Source: Apus apus
Lineage: Eukaryota > Chordata > Aves > Apodiformes > Apodidae
NCBI RefSeq assembly: GCF_020740795.1
Contig: NC_067299.1
Location: 7,176,001-7,240,000 of the forward strand
DNA length: 64,000 bases
Direction of reading: 5' to 3'
Shown: piece after piece, positions 14,888 through 28,670 of the stretch
How the letters are laid out: each line of letters starts with the position of its first letter
Numbering within the stretch: the first letter of the stretch is position 1
Made by a program: the position numbers and the translations under genes
Notes under the pieces: generated by a model
What the model was told of the DNA's origin: nothing
What the model saw: the letters and a program-made list of their open reading frames with translations, nothing else
The model's database searches: none

Positions 14888-17800
14888 TTCATAAAATTGT
14901 TTGGTTTCTATAGAACTTCAGGGGATTTTCCTCAAACTGCGTTTAAGGAGATAACACTTCATAGAAGAAGGAAAAAAAAAAGTAGCTGAAAATTTTCCAC
15001 TTACCAGGTCATGCTAATCACTTAAAATACGAAAGGAAAAAGCAAAATATCTGTCATTCTACCAAAAGAACTGAGCATCAATCAAAAGCAATAACTACAG
15101 AAAAATGCATAAAGACACCCAGCAGATATCTTCAGCTCTACTGTACACTTCACTCTCCCCGTTCTTGTTCCTGGATTCAGTGTCAGACACCAACTCTGAT
15201 GTTTGACAAAAAAGGGATACGGCAGATTGCCCACCAGCCGCATCATGTGCTGCCAAGTGAGAAATACAAGCTTGGAAACAGTCTCGAGATTCCAGCCAGG
15301 ACAGCAAGGCTCGAAGCATCACACAAGTGACATAACTAAGCATGGTGGGGAGAGGCTGGAGGGGACGTGGGAAGTTATTGCATGAAATAACTCCGTACAG
15401 CATGCAAAGGAGCTGTGTTTGGTACCAAGCAAGACAAGTTAATCATTTAGGATTACCAAGAAATAACTGCAGTTTTCTTCCTTCTGATTATTTTTCTTAA
15501 CTAAGTCTAACTGCAAAATCTCTTTAAGTACTTGAATCTGAATTTTCTTGCCTATTTTTACTTTCCTGCAAATGTTCTGTACCTCATTTTTCTGTAATAG
15601 CCACTGTAAAGTAACACAACAATCAGCTTTCACAGCATTCAGCAGAACCAGGATCGCCCTGGTTCTAGCTCACAACTTAGGACTGCTGCAACATTTAAAA
15701 AGAAAGTTTACATGCTATAAAAGACAAGAATCATCTTGCTAATTTGTTCAGTAGCTAGCACAACAACAGTGTGAATGCCACATGTAGACAAATACTCAAT
15801 TTGTCTTCAGACAGTTTTTCAAAGACAGACATTTTACCAGCGTATCTGTTAACACTTCCCTTCAGAAAATATGTTTTGCCTGCCAGCACACAAACAACAA
15901 AATAATGTGTCATATCTGTAAAATGAGGGAGAGAAATAATCAGGATTAGCTTCAGAGTGCTGTAATAAAATTAAAAATATCAAATGCTGGAACACGTAGC
16001 TAATGTTTCAGCCCTCTGCTCACATCTTGCATTTACCTTTGTTACCTCACGATACCTGCGCCCAGGGTCACATCACATAGAGATTCTCTCCAGTTCTGCT
16101 ATTTAACAATAACCAAAGAAACGTGATGGCTACAAACTCAGCTTGCAGTGGGATAGCTGGTGGAAAACAAGGCATCTTCCACGGGCTGCCCGAACAGCTC
16201 GAGCATCCAAGAAGGTAAGTCAGCTACAAGCTGGTAAAAGGAACCAGATCGCAAAGCAGAGATGATGCTACTTGTCCAAACCCTTCTCGAGCCAAGGAGC
16301 ACCACTGCAAGTCACTTACCCACTAGTTTAAATTACAAGAAAAAATTGCTAAATTCTGCTATCTTTCTCTTCAACTTTGCATAGCAACTGCTAGGTAGAT
16401 TGCCCATTTCAAATTCAGGAACACAGAAGAAACTTTAACCAGCAAACACTATATGGGAACACTTTTGAGTGAGGTGTCCAAGATTCTGAAAGCATATTTA
16501 GTAAGTTCCATAAATTGTAGTTCTAATTAAGGATTAAATTTGGAGACTAAACACCTCTTTATTTGAGGGCAGGGAGGCTTAAATCTTTTTGCATTAATGT
16601 TGAGCTATATCATCTGATATTTTTCCAATGACCAACCTATAAAACCTGTCAGCTTCACTCAGTTTACACAGGGCTCTAATTATGTTTAACTAGAATCTGA
16701 ATGATCTAATTACTTAACATCCTATAGCACAAACTACTGAGGACATCTGGCTGAGCAACTGGCAAAGGAGAAGGAGAAATAAAATGACTGTTCTGTACCC
16801 TACTCAGGACCCCTGCAAGCAGCTCTCCCACCAGACAGGCTCGTTTTTCCATCCCACCTGAAATTTCTGCTGACTGAAAGCGGCCCTGCAAGAACAAATC
16901 ATCCAGCTGTTCAAAGGGAGCAGTCAGGTGAAGAAAAACTTGGAGTGCCACAAGTAGGATGACGGGACTTTGAAGAAGTTTTTCATTTTGCTTTGCTCTT
17001 CGTCGGGTGAAAATCCAAATAATTCTCTTGCATCTCTGGAGGCTCCTTCTCCCACTGTTCTTCAGAAATTGAGAAACAGGAGATCGCCACGAGCACTAAA
17101 ACTGGTGTCAGCTCAGCTACAGCAGAGCCAGCAGGAAGCTCCTATACCTGCCAGCCTTGAAAGATTTTAAAGTTTTTAACCATTGCAATAGTGTAAGGGA
17201 GCAGATTTTTAGCTAAAAAAACAGGGAAAACTGCACCATGAAGTCATTCATTCTGAGGGCACTAAGTTTAAACTGGAAATAACCAGCAATACGAGCTGAA
17301 GGATCTCTTTTGACCATGAAGCCTTGCACTGAAATGGTTTCCACAATGTCAGTCTTGGTCAGTCTTCCCGTGGGCCTGGCCACCTGCCAGGGTGGTATCG
17401 TACCACATACCTGAGGACTGTTCAAAGCAAAGGGTGCCTGAAACACAGGAAACTGCTGCTGTGACCCATACTGTGCAGACATGCTCCCACTTTGATCTTT
17501 TTTCCTTGAAACCACAGCACAGTGTACCCAAAAGATTAACCTGACATGGTCAAAGTAGTAATAAAACCTAAAGGCTCTGGTTAAAAACCCAGTTAAAGAT
17601 GCCATTTTCTGTCTTTACTTCTCCTTAATAAACAGATGGAAACCAGCAATAACCATCTGTATAAAGCTGCAGTAACTGTAAAGCACAATAATTCCACAAA
17701 AAACACACTAACGAGGTCAGTTAAGTGTTTCACTAATTGTCTATTGCCCATGACCTTTTCCAAAGATTTCAGATTAAAAACAAAACCAAAACAACTTGTG

Positions 17801-20403
17801 AAAGATCTTTTGGCACCTTTGACAGTAGCACAGTTTGACTATGTATTGTGGGGAAGCCCCAGTTTGGGAACAGCACTCTGCCTTCCCAGATTTACTTCCC
17901 TCTCATACAGATGTGCTCCTTGCTCCTTCTGACCTGCTAGGTAGAACATCCAGTTTCCATGTTCCACAATAAAACTGATTATCCCGAAACGAGCAGTAAA
18001 ACTAAACCATTCCTGTACGTGCGACAAAGCAAATGTTTTGGAATCCTTCAAGATCAAAGCCATTCTATTAATAAACTTATATTTTTATATTCCTTGCAGC
18101 TGAAAAATCCAATTAAAACATTACAGTGACCTTTTACCAGAGAACTAACTACTGTCACCATGAGGATAAGGTATCAGAAGACACCCTAAGCAGAGTTCCA
18201 GCAAAAATGGGATAAATACTGACAAGATACTATTACAGTTGTTTTACTTCAGTCACCAGGGTGGTAAAGGATGGCCTAATTCAATAGGAAGATCTGAGGC
18301 TTTTATTAGGTCTCCAAACTAGTGTAACTGACAGTTAAACAAACAAAGCGTCAGGCTTTAAGTCAGCATTTAGAAAGTAAATTTATAATGAAGAGCTGAC
18401 AATCAAGAAACCATACAAAGAGGCTGCTGCCAACTGTCAAACTTCTTTTTTTTAAAAAAAAAAAAAAGCTATAGAATGAAAAATTCTTACCACTGAAATT
18501 AACTTCACCATTTGTTGGCAAAATCATTGTAGCAAATAAAAAGGATGTAGAAAAACTATGATATATGACTGCATTTTGCCATGATATCTAGAAGGGAACA
18601 AGAGCAATGACTGCCCCAAAACAACAGAAGTAGGTAGGTTTTTTTCAAACCCAGCACACCTGCTACCTTACCAGCTTCCATTGAATCTATCTGTATAAAC
18701 CCAAAGCTCACTTAGAAAATGAAAACACACAGATTTAACACTTCCAGATACCAGGAGCTTCCACGTTTCCTTACGTGCTCCAGAAGAAATCCTGTAACTT
18801 GGAATGCCTGCCTGCCATCACCTTTCACCAGTGAGGATCCTAAAGGGTATCAGGAGTTGCCAGACTGAAGACATAACAACCTTTGGCACAGCAGGCAGCA
18901 GCCAAGCACTGAAAGTACCTTCTACAGCACTGGGAGACACTGCACTGAATGTCCAAGTGAAGCATATTGCAGTCCCAAACTGCAGTCCTTGCAGTAAAGT
19001 TAATTTTCAAAAAGATGGCATGTGCAACAGCTCTGGGGCATAGTGACCACTTTCTGAGACCCTGAAAACAAACTGAACCACTAAGTTCTTCTAATCCTAG
19101 TTAAAGTAGGTTTTTACAGTTCCAGTTTTAGACTTCAAGTTCTATTTAAGGGACAGAAAATCCCAGATAGTGACATTAATCAAGTTTTACTTAGCTTGGC
19201 ACATTAAAGAACTAACTACTCTCAGGATACTCTCGGCCATCTCAGATACTAGCGGATTTTAATTTATTATCTAAAACAAGCTGATCACAGCACAGCATGT
19301 GTGTTGTTTTAATCGTTTGTGCTGTATTTAACAGACCACCCCAAGAAAAGAAAAACAAAAACAAACCACACAGTTGCTAGTTTCACAAGCTGATGGCATG
19401 GAGCACAGCAAAGGACTCAGACAGGAACAAGGATCAGCAGTTGCTCAGCAGCTTTGCAATACAACTTCCCAATCTTGGGACTGAGCAAAGCTAGCTCTGC
19501 CTGTACACACAGGAAAAGCCTGAAACCATCTCCTCCTCATGAGCATGGAAACACCAAACCATGTTTTATACAGCAAACTGAGAGCATGGAACTGTAAAAC
19601 AATTTAACTTGATTCAAATACTGACCAGGGAAACAATCCCCAGTCCTGCAGGGGTTAAGGATCATCAGTAATACAGAACCCACAGCCTTGAAGGATCAAG
19701 ACTCATGCTAGAAAAGCCTTCTTCCTTAGGGAAGTATGCAAAATAAATTCTTACAGACCAGCTCTTCGCTCCTTACTGTCTGCTTCACCATGCACCTAAT
19801 GCTTCTTGAATACTGTGAAGCAACAGCTCAGGAGCCCCGAGTTTATCCCTACCAAGCAGCAAGGATCAACTCACTTTTAGAAGGGGGAAAAAAAAAAAAG
19901 TTATTCTGAGTTCAAGCAGTAATTATTAGTATAAAACACATTTGCTTGAACAAATAGGCAGGGTGTTGTGAACAGCAGTGAAGAGCTGAAGGCACAATAT
20001 TAGCAATCTGCCCTTTTCCAGCATCTGAAGAATTTCAATGGCAGGACTCCATGCCAAAGAAAACGTGCAGAAACCTATAAGCAAAAGAAAACTATAGAGC
20101 TCCTGAAAGAGACAGGACAAAGCTGTAAGAAGGGAACCAGTAAGAGGAGTAACCAGTGTACTCACAGCTTTTTTATTTTTTAAATATATTAAACACTTCT
20201 TGCACTCATATAAAAGAAACCAAGGCTACAATTGTGCAAGCAACTCTGCACAGAGGTCTCTCCACAGAAAATCAATTGCAAGACAACTGGCTCCTTGTTT
20301 TTAAATGTTTAATATTATCCCATCTCAACAATTAACATTAGAAAAGCAACTATGCTTATACAAGAGATACCAAACCAAAGTCAAGTACTAGCAATACTAA
20401 CAA

Positions 20404-20416
20404 ACACACACACACA
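20404..20416. repeat. short (CA)n microsatellite
   Basis: About six CA units in CUX1 intron 1. Confidence 0.7.
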
Positions 20417-21971
20417 AGTTGCCACAGAAAATTAGATATGTAGTCTGCTGACAAAATTAACAGCATCGTATTTCAGGTCATAGACAAAGGATACATTTTA
20501 TTTATGCCTGAAAATGAAGCAAACATCTTTAAGTGATAACGATACAAATTTACTTTGACATGCACACACAATAAAATGTGTGAAAACCCAGTAAGAAAAA
20601 TTACAGACAAAACACAAGTATAAATTTTATTGAGCTATTCTGGCAACATTTGTATTTCACATGAATGAAACAACAAGAAAAATAATTAAGTTGATTAGAA
20701 ACATGAGATAAAGGAAGAGACTGAGAAGCCACTGGACTAGTATGGAGAGATTAATCTCAGCTCACAACCTCAGCATGGGCCAGGTCAGAAAAGGCAGCCC
20801 CTTTCCACTCAGGTCAGAAGTCTACAACTACGCATGTGTTAAAAATTCAGCACGTGTTGTAACCCTTACTGGGTCAGGGCCTTTGTGTTGTTCTAAACAG
20901 GGATAAAGCTTATTCACCTTTGCAAAGTTCACCAAGCTGAGCACAGGAGACCTGTGAGCAGCAGGGTGGGCAGCACCTCTCCAGCCTCACAGCTATTCAG
21001 GAAGCAGAGGGATGCAAAATGAGCAGGCAATCAATACTTTTGATGGCACAGGCAGACATCTAAATCATAACCTCTAACCCTGCTGGCAGGCTTAGCAGGC
21101 TATCAATACTTAGACTACAAAACCTGAACAATTTGGACAGAAGATAAAAGTTGCTGTAAGAAAAACTTTCAATCTATCCCATCATTGGTGAAGGAAGAAT
21201 TTCAGCCTTCAGATATCAGTCTAGCAGCTCACGTAGAAACTGCTCTGAACGTGTCCCTCTCTTTGGTCACTTGGGGGGTTTGTATGCTGCCACTGACAGG
21301 CCCCCAACCACCAGAGTGTGGCTTGGATAACAGCCCTGCTCACGACTCAAGATCCTACTCCTTCACCTGGCTGGCAGCAGCCAGCCTGTCTTCTGACCCA
21401 GGTTACTGCTTCAAACCCACGGCTGCAGCAAGCTGAGGACTGCAGCTTGAGATGATGCAACCACAAACTGTTGAATATTACATTCAACATTCATATCACT
21501 GGGTGCCTACAATGTAAATTTTACACAGCCTTTAATGTACAGAGAAATCTGAAGAGAAACTTGATAAATTGCATATCTTGCCTTCAAAGAGTATACCAAA
21601 GAGCACGGAGGTAGGTTTTAAAGTAAGCATGCATGTATGTATGAATAACTCCAGATTATAGCTTTATAACCACTTGCAGGAAATATTTGGTACTAATAAT
21701 CAACAACATTATTTTAGGACACTCAACTATTCAGTTCTTTTTTTCACATCCATTTCTACAGACATTGCTTCCAGCAACAAGCCTGAAAAGTACCTATAAA
21801 TCAACAGTAGCATATCCTCTGTTTAATCCATTGTAAAAGCTAACAAAGGTACAGAAACCGTAACAACTAAGTCTGACTTATCCACAGCACAGAATTAAGT
21901 AGTAGCAAAAAGGAATAATAAGTGCTAACTCACAAGCTTGTAACTCAAAGTGCTCTCAAAGAGGGGTCAGA

Positions 21972-22078
21972 AGTATTATCAATGTCTTCCAGATGGAGAA
22001 GCAAACCGGCAGAGGCTGAGTGACATGCTCAGGGGCCCAAGCTGAGCTGAGAACAGACATACACTGACTGCTAAGAGC
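21972..22078 (-). mobile_element. MIR-type SINE, reverse orientation
   Basis: TTATCAATGTCTTCCAGATGG, then AGGCTGAGTGACATGCTCAG and GACATACACTGACTGC follow the reverse MIR core (ccagatggggaaactgaggc, gtgacttgctcaagg). It is strongly diverged and lies in CUX1 intron 1. Confidence 0.55.
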
Positions 22079-23204
22079 AAGGCTGAAATTCCCCACTTAT
22101 TTCAAAGTCACTACTACCTAGTAACTATCACTCAAACTGAATCTGAGCCACTTTAAAGGCTTTGGATATTAGTAACAGTCCCACTAAGCATTACTGCCCA
22201 ATGCATATAGATTTCTGATGGGCTGATGCACGCCAGCTGAAGTTTACCATTAGAGAAACCTGTTTTCCTTAAAATAATGGATCAGTAAGACCATAAAACC
22301 TCAAATACCTAGCAAAGGTAGCAGAGTAAGACTTAACCTATTAAACTTCTATGCCTTACATCATCTGCAGTTCTAACTTAGCAGTTTAGTTTCTATAGGG
22401 ATAAGCCAGGGCATTTCCATGCAAAACATACAACCTTTCTGCATCTAAGATACATCTAGTCTGAGTCATTTACAAAAAAAAAGGTCAAAAGCTATGCCTT
22501 TTTTTTTTTTAAGTAAGACCAATGAGAATGTTTCCACTATTCATAATACCTTAAAGTACCATCCAAGTGATTCAAAAGCTGCTTAAGTCTAACAGGAACA
22601 TAAATTTTGTCACAGGGCAACATTAAAAATCTCTCAGTGTACTCTGAACTCATATCATCACCCCAGTATCTTACGTAAAAATCTTCCCAGGACATTTCCA
22701 CAAGAACAGCTTGGTGGTAAACCCCAGGCTATCCTTTTATATGATCAGCAAGTGCAGGTGAGCTGGATTTGATGGCAACACTACAGCCAGGCATCTGCTG
22801 GTAGACCCTCCTTACTCCCCGGCTGGACTGCTGCATTTTCATATAAATTCTAAAATAAGCTCTCCTCCCAACTGCACTGCAATAAGAGTTTCATTTCCAA
22901 GTCTTAGACTTAAACTCACTCCTTAACTCCTTCCTTTCTTCACCACTTCCCTCTATCCCATCCAGACTTTTAAACAGTGTTGTTTTCCCCCCACTCTACT
23001 TGTTTTTATTTTTACTTCCCTGCAGAATTACTGTCCTCAGCTTGTCACATGTGAGTCACAGACCAAATCCAACATTTCCCAGCAAGAAAAGACCTCTACA
23101 ATGTAAGCATCAGAAGCAATTCATGCTCCCTGTACACACATACCCAGCCCAAACCCAGGAGAGCAATCCCACAGTAGAGCAGTAATGCAACAGCACAGGA
23201 CCAT

Positions 23205-23412
23205 CCAACCTGCATGGCTCAAAGGATTTTATAAAATGTTAGCAGTTTGGTCCCACCTGCACACTCCTGTGCAAGGAATGCCAGGTCTCACATCAGCCAA
23301 ATGCAAGACTGGCAACCTGATCTAGTGAGAAGTGTCCCTGACCATGCAGGGGGTTCGGAACTAAATAATCTTTAAGGTGCTTCCCAACCTAAACCAATTT
23401 GTGATTCTAAAA
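23205..23412 (+). mobile_element. CR1 LINE 3' end (truncated)
   Basis: The stretch reads like the 3' tail of avian CR1: an aacctgatctagtg segment, then aagtgtccctgaccatg, gggggttcggaactaaataat, ctttaaggtgcttcccaacc and a terminal TGATTCTAAAAT. The 5' limit is uncertain because the upstream part is diverged. It is 5'-truncated with no reverse transcriptase remnant, as is usual for CR1. It lies in sense opposite to CUX1. Confidence 0.85.
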
Positions 23413-26400
23413 TCACTGGATTAAATGAAATTAACCTCCACTGCAAAACTAGTCCAGACATTTACCAATAATTTGGCCTAAATTTTCCTATCCTTCACAG
23501 AAACCTTGAACTAGTACTTCCAGTCTAAGTTTGCTTATTTACTAAGGCACCACACAACAAAGATAGGAACAATGGGATCTGCTCAGCTCCGATGTACGGA
23601 CTCCTCTGAAAAAGCCTCAGAGAGCCATGGCCTTATACCTTTGCATATCTTAAAAAGCTCACAGCCAGAAACAAAATATATGGGGGAATTTAAAGCATCT
23701 AAGTATGGCAGCTTGAATATTTTTGTGCATCTGCTTTTGAGCTTTTCAGAGAAAGGGTGATCTTTACCTCTCTTCCCAGAGCAGAACTCTGTGGGTTCAC
23801 AAACCCAACCAGGAGGTGGACAAGTGTGCCTCCCAGCCCTCCGCCCTGTGAAACAGCAGCACAACTCCAGCTCTCACAGAAACTTCCTTATTACCCCAAC
23901 TGTTGACAAAGGCATTAAATTACTGCAAGGCAAGGAAGCAAGAGAATTGCCAGCGAGGCAAAAAACTATTAGCACGAGCCTGAAAGGCTCCAACTTCGAA
24001 CCTACATCTGCGGTAACACCTCGGCACAGAGCCGCCCAGACACCTCCCGTCTTTAGCACCTTTGTACTGAGAAATACCTTTATTCATCCTAAATACTCTG
24101 CTAAGTCACAAAAGTGACTGTTTAAGGACATCAACCACAAGCACATCCAGGGAACCGTGGCGGATCAGTACAAATTCTTTCCTGCCTACTGCTTTGCCAG
24201 AAATGCAAGCGCTGTTCGACAACAGGGAAGACCACAGTTACATCCAACAACCTACACCAAACATCTGCACACTTGATGTTTCAAAGACTTACTGCTGTTA
24301 ACACTGTTATCTCTCTGGATTTCCATCTTCTTCATGACCCAAGCCATGTCATTTACTGTATTTTCTCTGTTATAACTAATGATAAAAGCAGAGATTACTC
24401 ACTTATTTGCCTTGTCGATCTGGAGACAAAAAAAACAAGCTGAGAATATGAACGTCACAAAATTAGTAAGATTTATCTTTACTAATTTAAGGACATTAAC
24501 TACTCTGATCATGAGGTCTAAGTTTCTCTCAGCTTTGCTGGTAAATTCAACACCTCAACTACCATCCACGTGCGAACACTCTTGTACAAATCTCTTCACC
24601 CTAGACTCCCTGACCTCTGCTAACTACCCCATTTCAGCTTTCTCCCTCTCAGCTTCACATCTTCCTCCCTGCAATGCTGGAACATTGTTACTGTATTCTC
24701 CTTTCAGAAAATGTTGTGTTTTCAACACCTTGTCCATAAAGCATATGGGAAACAACCAAGCACGAGGATAAGCAAAGAATAAAATGTAAACACATGCAAG
24801 AGAAACCTGGACATACAAAATGAAAACTTATTACCCTGCTTATATAAAAAGGACCAGAACCAGGGAGCACTGCCTGCTTGGCGTCCTAAAAAATACTAAG
24901 CATCCATATATGTTTCTGTTCTATATCCAATAAATAAACTGCCTTTATTTTCAGCCTCAGCGTGATCAAACTAAAACTTTGGATTGTGCATTTTTCAAGG
25001 TTCATTTTTTGCATTACAAATAAGCTTGCAAATAAAGAATAATTGTTCCTTGGAATTTTAGACTGCATGCAATTTCTTCTATAGCGAATGTTTCACACCC
25101 ATTACTTACTTGGTATTGCTACACACAGCCAAGTAGTGCAATCTTCTAAAAAACAAAAACAAAACAAAAAAACCCCAACCATTACCATATTCCAGAGCCA
25201 CACTAGTACATTTCTCAATACATTATCCAATTAAGCACGAACTTGGTATGAGAGCAGAGGGACTGAAACACGCACTAATTCTGCCCTGTTTCCAATGAGC
25301 ATTATTTAATTTGAGGAACACGAGAGAAGGATGAAAATGCTTTTAGAAATTTCTTTCCAAGCAACAGGACTCAAGGAATAGGATTCAAGGAATCTTACAG
25401 AAGCCAAATTCTTCAACCAGAAGCACATCAAAGGCCTTTCCTCTAGTGTGTCATGCATGTTAGATGCCCAGGGACACCACCCTGACCACCAGAAAATGCC
25501 AAAGCCTTCCTGCAGCACGAAAGCAATGATAGCTATCAGAGCACACTGTCAGCAGTGCCCTGGCTTTTACATACCTCTCCCTGCATTGCATCTTCTTGAA
25601 GAACCAACAAGCTGCTTTCACCACACATCTCCGATCAGGCAGGAAGGAGCACAAACATATTTAGAGTAGCTAGAGACTCTTCCCTTGATACTCATTGAAC
25701 TACCATTACAAACAGGAAAGCACTGGCTACTTTTAGGACAGAAACGACAAGTTCTACAGTGACATGCACAGACAAAATTAAATACTCAGATGTGATCACT
25801 AATTGTGCCTCTGACAAGAATGTTAACTCCTTCACTTAAAGCAAATCAGCTTGTGCTCTGGTACAATCAGATGCAACTAAAAGATGCCAAGAACTCCACC
25901 TGTTTCTAATGAAATAATAGTAGCACTTCAGTATTTAAAAGCTACTCATGACTACTTAGCTTTTCCAGATTTTGTTACAAATTTTATACTGTTACAAGAT
26001 CAATGGTTTACCTGAAACTCAATTAGTCACAGCACATACAGAACTAACACCCCATCCTAACTTCAATCATAGATGATGCAATAACCAGGGTGAGATTTTA
26101 AAAAACAGAAACACTCAAGCAAGGTTTGGCTTTAAATCCTCACTCCCTAGCTTGATAGTAACAAGTTATGCTGTTGTGCTCAAAAACAATAGTAAACTGT
26201 ACCTTTTACCAGTATGTGTGCCTGTCCTAAAAAGCTATGGTGATACTGCAAGACTTGTGTTTGGTGTCAAAATACTTCAACAAACAGTTTAAGTATTCAA
26301 ATGATATTAACTTCTTCCATTCATCCTGCAGATCCTACTTAGATCTGAGAGCCAAGCTAGACTTACTCGTACAACATTGCTGGTCAAGAAGATACAGCAG

Positions 26401-28640
26401 GACAAACTGTCTCCTCTGAAATAAATGTATTCACACACATATTCAGAAATATTCAGCAAAATCTTAAAAAGGACTGCATGCCATGGTGACGGTGACATCA
26501 AAAACTACAAACTCGAGGGCAACAGCATTTCTCCAATGATTTAATCTGCATTTATTGCCATAATAGTCACTGTCTGCTAGGATTTGTTTTCTCTATGCAC
26601 TGCTATTCCCTTGCCACTACTTATCAAACATGGGTCCATCTTCAACCACATGGCAAAGTGATGCAGAAATGCCATGCCAATTCCACTGCTGCTTTAGGAA
26701 ACATAACTAACCTTTACTAGAGAAAAGGGTTAAGTGTTCAGCTACATGCCCCTCACGTGTAGTCTCAAGTGAAGAGCCACGTTTGATACCTGCAGGAAAC
26801 TGCCATTTTTGCATCTCATATTCCATTTGTGAACAGACCTTTTTGTTCTTTAATCCAAGTTCTGAATTATTTAATCCTGCCTCCAACTCTTGAAATCTCT
26901 CTTCCTATAAACAAGAGGTTATTTAGTGAAAAGAAATTAATAATTCAAAGAGTCAGACCCTAAAGTGTTCCTGGCTCTGTTTTTAATTAATATTGATACA
27001 AAGTTGAGAAACTTGCTGCTTAATATCACAAGGCAGGTCGAAGCTCATCAACAGTTAAATGCTGTCTTCTAACAGAAAGCAGAAGAGGAAGTTGGGAGCA
27101 GACAGGGTGCGTGTGGCTGTGATAGGGGCTGCACAGCCTCAGCTCCTTACAACTTTCTCAGGCAGAAAAAGGATAGGTTCAAAGCCATCCAGACCCACAG
27201 CTACAAGAGCTGGAGTTTACAGGGCACAGGTGGAACTGTGTTAAGCAGAAATCCTTCAGTTTTTTCTGTCTTGGAGCAGGGAATTGCAAGCGCGGATTAA
27301 AGCATTTTAATTTTCTGTAAGTCCACTCTCAAAATACATTAGTAGGAAATTAATGATAGGGGAGGGAGGGAGGCATAGACAGTTCTGTAAGGCTGAACTT
27401 CATACTCACTAACAATAGTTTTTATAGCATATTGCTTCATCTGCAAGTGGGAGTAAATATTACACTACTTCTTCATGCAGATGGGTGGATTAAAAAAAAA
27501 GCTAATTTGAAACAAATTAACTACTCTGCATATGGCTGAAGGTACTCTCTACCTCTCTGGTCACTCCAGGACTCTCCACAGACTGACTGTGAGCAAAGTT
27601 AATAAACTTTGCACTGCACAGAGATTGCCGGGTGAACCTGCCAAAAGGTGAACAGCCTCAATCCGCAACACGCATAAATAATCACATGCCCTCAAAAAGC
27701 AGGTAATGAATATTGTTCAAACAACTTTCAGCTAGCATTACCAGGATGCTTCAAAGGAGAACCCACAAGCTGTTCAAGTCAGGCTGTCACATTTAGTCTG
27801 CAGAAACGAGATTAGGGTTTGTACAGTGATACTCCACAACAGGTTTTACAGTATGCACAGAAATTAAATTATGATAAAAGTGAGCTATTTTTTACTAAAA
27901 ACAGAATAGAACAATCTATCAAAATGCCATTTGGCTGCGTTCGTTACATTTTAGAATTTAATTTACATGACAGATACTTCGGCATAATATGTTTTAATCA
28001 ATAAGCATTTCTGAAGGGTTTGTTTTCATAAGCAATATTTAGACTTTTTCCCCACTAAACGTAACACTATGGCACTGACCTCAGGAGGGTCTATTTTCCT
28101 ACACTAAGCAAGTACAACCACCATAATACAGAGGCAAAAGCAAAAGTCCACAATTAAAGATGTCAGACCTTGTTTAACTACAACTTAATTTAATCCATTT
28201 TATTTTATACAATTCTACATCTGGATCCCATTTTCTGTATTCCTGTAGGTATTCTGGGTCAGTCTTAAGAACCCTTTCAAGTTAGCAAAGTTCAGCCAAG
28301 TCTACCTCAATCCAAAGCCTTTAAAAGAAACAATAAAACACGAAAGGGGAGGAAGGGGGGGGGTTGGAGGGAAGAAAAGCCTGAAACAAAACGCTACTTT
28401 ACCCCACCACCTAATGCACCTGAAAGGCAGAAGGGACCTGCCTCCTACCACAGACCCTTCGTAGCACTTCCCGTTCTGGGGTTTGCTGGGGTGTTTTCGG
28501 TTGTTTCGGGTTTTTGTTGGTTTTTTGTTGTTTTTTTTTTTTTTTTAGCATCGGCTAAAAAAGCTCTACCCCCTGCGAGCCCCGCCGAGGGGAGGGCGGC
28601 GAGCCCTGGGGTCCCCGGCCCCCCGCCTGCATCCCCTCAC

Positions 28641-28670
28641 CTCCAGCGGGGCCGCGGCTCTGCCCAGCAT
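28641..28670 (-). CDS. CUX1: CUX1 alternative first coding exon (p200-type start, MLGRAAAPLE)
   Basis: Ten codons, MLGRAAAPLE, end in GAG followed by a strong donor GTGAGG, in phase 0. Human p200 CUX1 uses an alternative first exon of the same length, MLCVAGARLK, spliced to the same exon 2 and lying downstream of the MAANV exon. Length, ML start, phase and order all match, although only 4 of 10 residues are identical (M1, L2, A5, L9). The exon lies about 1.5 kb downstream of the MAANV exon in the direction of transcription. The ATG context is modest (G at -3 and C at +4), and a 3-codon upstream ORF with an ideal context ends by overlapping it as TGATG. Three CCAAT boxes lie 100-230 bp upstream. 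The assignment rests on position, phase and length rather than strong sequence identity; the alternative reading is a chance ORF before a good donor. Confidence 0.78.

Larger units (their letters stand above)
9501..28640 (-). other. CUX1: CUX1 intron 1, proximal part
   Basis: This stretch runs from the alternative first exon donor leftwards. It contains one CR1 fragment, a MIR-like fragment near 22.0 kb, CA-rich tracts and short homopolymers. Several short open segments are flanked by good splice signals on the gene's own strand (26712-26904, 24293-24375, 17411-17504, 16983-17054). Their phases do not chain together and no protein family is recognised, so they are left as leads. Confidence 0.7.

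Noticed and set aside
16160..16215. Possible + strand exon ending at a strong donor (CCAAGAAG/GTAAGTC)
   Set aside because: The acceptor side lacks a pyrimidine tract, there is no partner exon and the peptide is not recognised.
17064..17170. Possible + strand terminal exon (KLRNRRSPRALK..., stop at 17170)
   Set aside because: It has a good acceptor, but the opposite strand of the same stretch also looks exon-like, two + frames are open, and no upstream + exon can be linked.
1..28640. Search for CUX1 exon 2 (RELDATATV... coding)
   Set aside because: No reverse-complement match to its expected coding sequence was seen; exon 2 appears to lie beyond the left edge.
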